From assembly GCA_964345005.1 (NCBI GenBank), contig CAYFPQ010000004.1:1-64000 (forward strand): a DNA stretch of 64,000 bases, read 5' to 3'. The notes below the pieces were generated by a model. The model was given only the letters and a program-made list of their open reading frames with translations. It did no database searches and had not been told where the DNA came from. Positions 61,198 through 64,000 of the stretch are shown in pieces (position 1 is the stretch's first letter; each line of letters starts with the position of its first letter). Origin of the DNA: JABMPJ01 sp964345005 (lineage in GTDB: Bacteria > Verrucomicrobiota > Kiritimatiellia > UBA8416 > JABMPJ01). Both the position numbers and the translations under genes were made by a program.

Positions 61198-62988
61198 ATG
61201 GCAAAGCAACAGAGCTGGATTACATCACTGCCCGCCGTGGGCATTCGCCCCACGATCGATGGCCGCTACGGCGGCGTACGTGAATCGCTGGAAGGCCAGG
61301 TCATGGGTATGGCCAAGACCGCGGCCAAGCTCATCGGTGAGTCATTGAAATACCCGAACGGTGAGCCCGTCAGATGCGTCATCTCCGATGGCTGCATTGG
61401 TGGCGTGGCGGAGGCGGCCGCATGTGCCGAGAAGTTCGACCGGGAGAACGTCGGTGTCTCGTTGACGGTTACTCCCTGCTGGTGCTACGGGTCCGAAACG
61501 ATGGATATGGAGCCACTGCGCCCCAAGGCCGTGTGGGGGTTTAACGGCACGGAGCGCCCCGGAGCAGTCTACCTGGCCGCGGTGCTTGCCGGCCATACCC
61601 AGAAAGGCCTGCCGGCTTTCGGCATCTATGGCCGTGACGTCCAGGACGCGGGTGACACCTCGGTTCCGGATGACGTCGCCGAGAAGGTGCTCCGTTTCGT
61701 ACGCGCCGGATTGGCCGTCGCGATGATGAAAGGCAAGTCCTACCTCTCCATGGGCGGCTGTTCAATGGGTATTGCCGGGTCGATTGTTGACCAGGATTTC
61801 TTCGAAGCTTACCTCGGTATGCGCGTTGAGGCCATCGATCTCACGGAGTTCACGCGCCGTATGCGCGACGGTGTCTACGACAAAGAGGAGTACGAAAAAG
61901 CGTTGAAGTGGGTCAAAGCCAACTGCATGGAAGGCCATGATCCGAACAAGGGCAAGCACCGCCGCTCCCGCAAAAAGAAGGATGCAGAGTGGGAAGACTC
62001 CGTCCAGATGGCACTAATTACCCGCGACCTCATGTACGGGAACCCGAAACTCGCGCGGCTGGGCTACAAGGAAGAGGCGCGTGGACACAATGCGATCCTC
62101 GCCGGGTTCCAGGGCCAGCGTCACTGGACCGACGCCAACACGAACGGCGATTTTCTCGAGGCCATCTCAAACACCTCGTTCGACTGGAACGGGATTCGCA
62201 TGCCGCGACTGGTGGCCACCGAGAACGACAGTCTCAACGGCGTTCCGATGTTGATGGCTTACCTCCTGACAAACACGGCACAGGTCTTTGCGGACGTGCG
62301 CACCTATTGGAGCCCGGAGGCCATCAAGCGCGTCACGGGTTTTACGGTGGAAGGCGTGGCCGAGGGCGGTTTGATTCACCTGATCAATTCCGGTGCGGCC
62401 GCACTTGATGGTAGCGGCAGGCAGGAAGACAAGGACGGCAACCCGGCCATGAAGCCGTTCTGGGAGATCAAGACACGCGAGAAGAATGCCTGTCTCAGGG
62501 CGACAACCTGGCATCCGTCCGTCACAGAGTACTTCCCGGGTGGCGGCTGGTCTTCCAAGTTCGTTACCAAGGGGGGGATGCCGATCACGATGAGCCGCAT
62601 CAATCTCGTAAAGGGGCTCGGTCCCGTGTTGCAGATCGCTGAGGGGTGGACCGTGGACCTGCCTGAGCGCGTGCACAGGAAGCTCGATAAGCGTACGAAT
62701 GACACTTGGCCGACCACGTGGTTTGCACCGCGTCTCACCGGTCAAGGTGCCTTCCGCGATGTCTACGAGGTGATGGCCCGATGGGGCGCCAACCATGGGG
62801 CGTTCAGCTACGGTCACATCGGCGCCGACCTGATTACGCTGGCTTCCATGTTGCGTATCCCGGTATTCATGCACAACGTGGAGGATGGGGATGTGTACCG
62901 GCCGAGTGCGTGGAACGCCTTTGGTACGGCTGATTCCGAGGGCGCCGATTTCCGCGCCTGTGCCGCATACGGACCGATCTACGGTTAG
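61198..62988 (+). CDS. fucI: L-fucose isomerase
   Basis: A cytoplasmic enzyme of 596 residues converting L-fucose to L-fuculose, and often D-arabinose to D-ribulose. VGIRPTIDGRYGGVRESLE, the metal-binding NSLNGVPMLMAYLLTN region (Glu and Asp nearby), and the terminal region GADLITLASMLRIPV are typical. AAGGAG lies five to six bases before ATG 61198. Fuculokinase and aldolase genes are not in the window. With the sulfatase maturase it suggests use of sulfated, fucose-rich polysaccharides, which is inference. Confidence 0.93.
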   Translation: MAKQQSWITSLPAVGIRPTIDGRYGGVRESLEGQVMGMAKTAAKLIGESLKYPNGEPVRCVISDGCIGGVAEAAACAEKFDRENVGVSLTVTPCWCYGSETMDMEPLRPKAVWGFNGTERPGAVYLAAVLAGHTQKGLPAFGIYGRDVQDAGDTSVPDDVAEKVLRFVRAGLAVAMMKGKSYLSMGGCSMGIAGSIVDQDFFEAYLGMRVEAIDLTEFTRRMRDGVYDKEEYEKALKWVKANCMEGHDPNKGKHRRSRKKKDAEWEDSVQMALITRDLMYGNPKLARLGYKEEARGHNAILAGFQGQRHWTDANTNGDFLEAISNTSFDWNGIRMPRLVATENDSLNGVPMLMAYLLTNTAQVFADVRTYWSPEAIKRVTGFTVEGVAEGGLIHLINSGAAALDGSGRQEDKDGNPAMKPFWEIKTREKNACLRATTWHPSVTEYFPGGGWSSKFVTKGGMPITMSRINLVKGLGPVLQIAEGWTVDLPERVHRKLDKRTNDTWPTTWFAPRLTGQGAFRDVYEVMARWGANHGAFSYGHIGADLITLASMLRIPVFMHNVEDGDVYRPSAWNAFGTADSEGADFRACAAYGPIYG

Positions 62989-62996
62989 ATAGACGA

Positions 62997-63083
62997 CGGC
63001 TCGCTGGGACAGCTCGCCCTTCTACCATGTGTCTGTTGCAGGTCCGTCGAGGACAGGTAGGGCAAGCTGTCCCCAGCGAGCCG
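62997..63083. repeat. Large imperfect inverted repeat after fucI
   Basis: The arms at 62997-63026 and 63056-63083 match as inverted repeats over about 28 bases with a few mismatches and a one-base bulge. The loop is 29 bases. It lies between the fucI stop and the convergent glycosyltransferase-like stop. It may be a bidirectional terminator or a small repetitive element; no T run is present on either strand. Confidence 0.6.
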
Positions 63084-63090
63084 TTCCCCA

Positions 63091-64000
63091 TCATACAAAC
63101 GGTACGCGCATCAACGAGGGAGGTGCATCGCCCTCCCCCCATGCTTCGAGCACGAGACGGCGAATGGCCTGTAGCTCATTGCCGCCATCGGGGCGTAGCG
63201 TTCCGAGGAGAAGTCGCGGCAGATGGTTGTCGATCCACTGGCGCACGAAGTGCACCGGAATTCCCAGGCGCTTGCAGGGCCAAATCATCTTGTCGGCCAC
63301 GAGATGCTCGCGCCCCATCAGGCCAAAGGCCGATACGGGCTGCTCGTTGAATGTCGAGCGGTTGATGACGCCAAGGTAGGCGCCAGCTTCCAAGGCTTCT
63401 ACCGTCATGACGGCCTCGACGGCGTGGCGGAAATAACATGCGTCTGTCGCACCAGCCAGGTTCGGCTCACTCGTGAACACGGCTTCGGCAACCGGACGAG
63501 AGAAGAGTTTGAAGCCCGAGTGAAAATCGGGGTATTCCCCGAAGGTAAAGGCGTGCTCCATGCGAAGCGGCTTATCTGTGACAGCGGCATTGTAGGTCAA
63601 AGCATCGAGCAGCACCCGGTCCGCCAGTTCCTCCAATTCGCCGCGTAGGAACCCCATGGGGCGATGCAGCGACACGCGCTGGCCTATCACCATTACCCGG
63701 TCGGTCCTCGCCTGCTCACGGATCGTCTCGGCTGCCCGTACCATGTTGAGAATCTCATTGGCGAAGTGGTCGCCATCCTGGTCGAGACAGATCACATGTT
63801 CCAGTACGGCGTTCTGCAGGATGTGCGCCACCCCAAGGCGTGCGCCCTGGAGCTTGCCCAGGGGCGTTTCCGCTGTGACGTGCTGTACACCGTATCGCGA
63901 GGCAAGACTGGCGGCGACATCGTTGCCGCACTCGGCCCCATCTACACTCAGGCAAATGTGCTGGGGATCGCCGACCTGCTCACACAGCAAGAGAACGTTG
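63091..64000 (-). CDS. Family 2-type glycosyltransferase-like protein, 5' end outside window
   Basis: The frame is open to the window edge and shows at least 303 residues of the C-terminal part. A strand ending ICLSVDGAECGND and then VICLDQDGDHFANEIL fits the GT-A fold, with DQDGD as the DxD-type metal site. Later RWGxDxE-type catalytic motifs are not clear. The start is not in the window. Donor and acceptor are unknown. Confidence 0.6.
   Translation of the reverse strand, partial: NVLLLCEQVGDPQHICLSVDGAECGNDVAASLASRYGVQHVTAETPLGKLQGARLGVAHILQNAVLEHVICLDQDGDHFANEILNMVRAAETIREQARTDRVMVIGQRVSLHRPMGFLRGELEELADRVLLDALTYNAAVTDKPLRMEHAFTFGEYPDFHSGFKLFSRPVAEAVFTSEPNLAGATDACYFRHAVEAVMTVEALEAGAYLGVINRSTFNEQPVSAFGLMGREHLVADKMIWPCKRLGIPVHFVRQWIDNHLPRLLLGTLRPDGGNELQAIRRLVLEAWGEGDAPPSLMRVPFV

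Noticed and set aside
1..64000. CRISPR arrays, rRNA genes, transposase genes and prophage genes
   Set aside because: I looked for regularly spaced repeats, rRNA-like sequence and typical transposase or phage proteins and saw none; the only RNA gene found is tRNA-Cys.

Overview
The window reads as a bacterial chromosome scaffold from a draft or metagenome assembly. It is GC-rich, densely coded, and carries three runs of ten N (30727-30736, 35535-35544, 47605-47614). The gene set points to a Gram-negative member of the PVC superphylum, perhaps Kiritimatiellota, Lentisphaerota or Verrucomicrobiota. The pointers are an anaerobic sulfatase-maturing enzyme, L-fucose isomerase, archaeal/eukaryote-type glycyl-tRNA synthetase, RNase HIII, DUF1573 proteins and outer-membrane porins. 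This placement is inference; no rRNA or marker tree is available here.

Layout. 1-2220: a partial MotA/ExbB-like membrane protein, a long integron-type integrase with no visible cassettes, and an FmdB zinc ribbon. 2296-9152: an RND/MMPL exporter, LolA-like carrier and outer-membrane barrel in one operon, then OsmC and a sulfatase maturase. 9248-11197: a LysM lipoprotein and two coiled-coil membrane proteins. 11205-15685 (minus): a sodium symporter, DUF1573, a thioredoxin-CcdA fusion and two small membrane proteins. 16393-18766 (minus): a diguanylate cyclase, a membrane protein, a 58-residue protein and a free-standing MshEN-type domain, which together look like a compact c-di-GMP module. 18870-29476: a long plus-strand run of mostly housekeeping genes: glyQS, larB, larC, nadA, a glycosyltransferase, an Sm_multidrug_ex protein, ruvX, truA, rpe, lepA and lepB.

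29650-40434: rlmB, a gap-interrupted retropepsin-like protein, an M48 protease, an ACT protein, a TPR lipoprotein, a multicopper-oxidase fragment at a gap, a phospholipase-D-like protein, an Arg/Asp-rich zinc-finger protein and deoB. A GIY-YIG nuclease then sits beside nested palindromes abutting tRNA-Cys. 40443-43374: a 32-residue very basic ORF, malic enzyme and a MATE exporter. 43385-52080 (minus): a complete phosphate module, phoB-phoR then porin-pstS-pstC-pstA-pstB-phoU. 52185-56948 (minus): an exopolysaccharide cluster with a barrel protein, a Wzc-like kinase, a Wza-like export lipoprotein and a TPR protein. 57115-64000: RNase HIII, a YggT-like protein, tatD, a frameshifted Ca2+/Na+ exchanger, fucI and a partial glycosyltransferase-like gene.

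The most informative non-coding signal is a tandem array of four 11-bp units, mostly starting CTNA, upstream of both the porin-pst operon and phoBR. This is how a PhoB box array would look. A third array of the same form lies at 59009-59052 with no sense gene downstream. Other points worth a second look are the MshEN/diguanylate cyclase operon, the nuclease-palindrome-tRNA unit, the integrase with an apparent second core-binding domain, and the 32-residue basic ORF.
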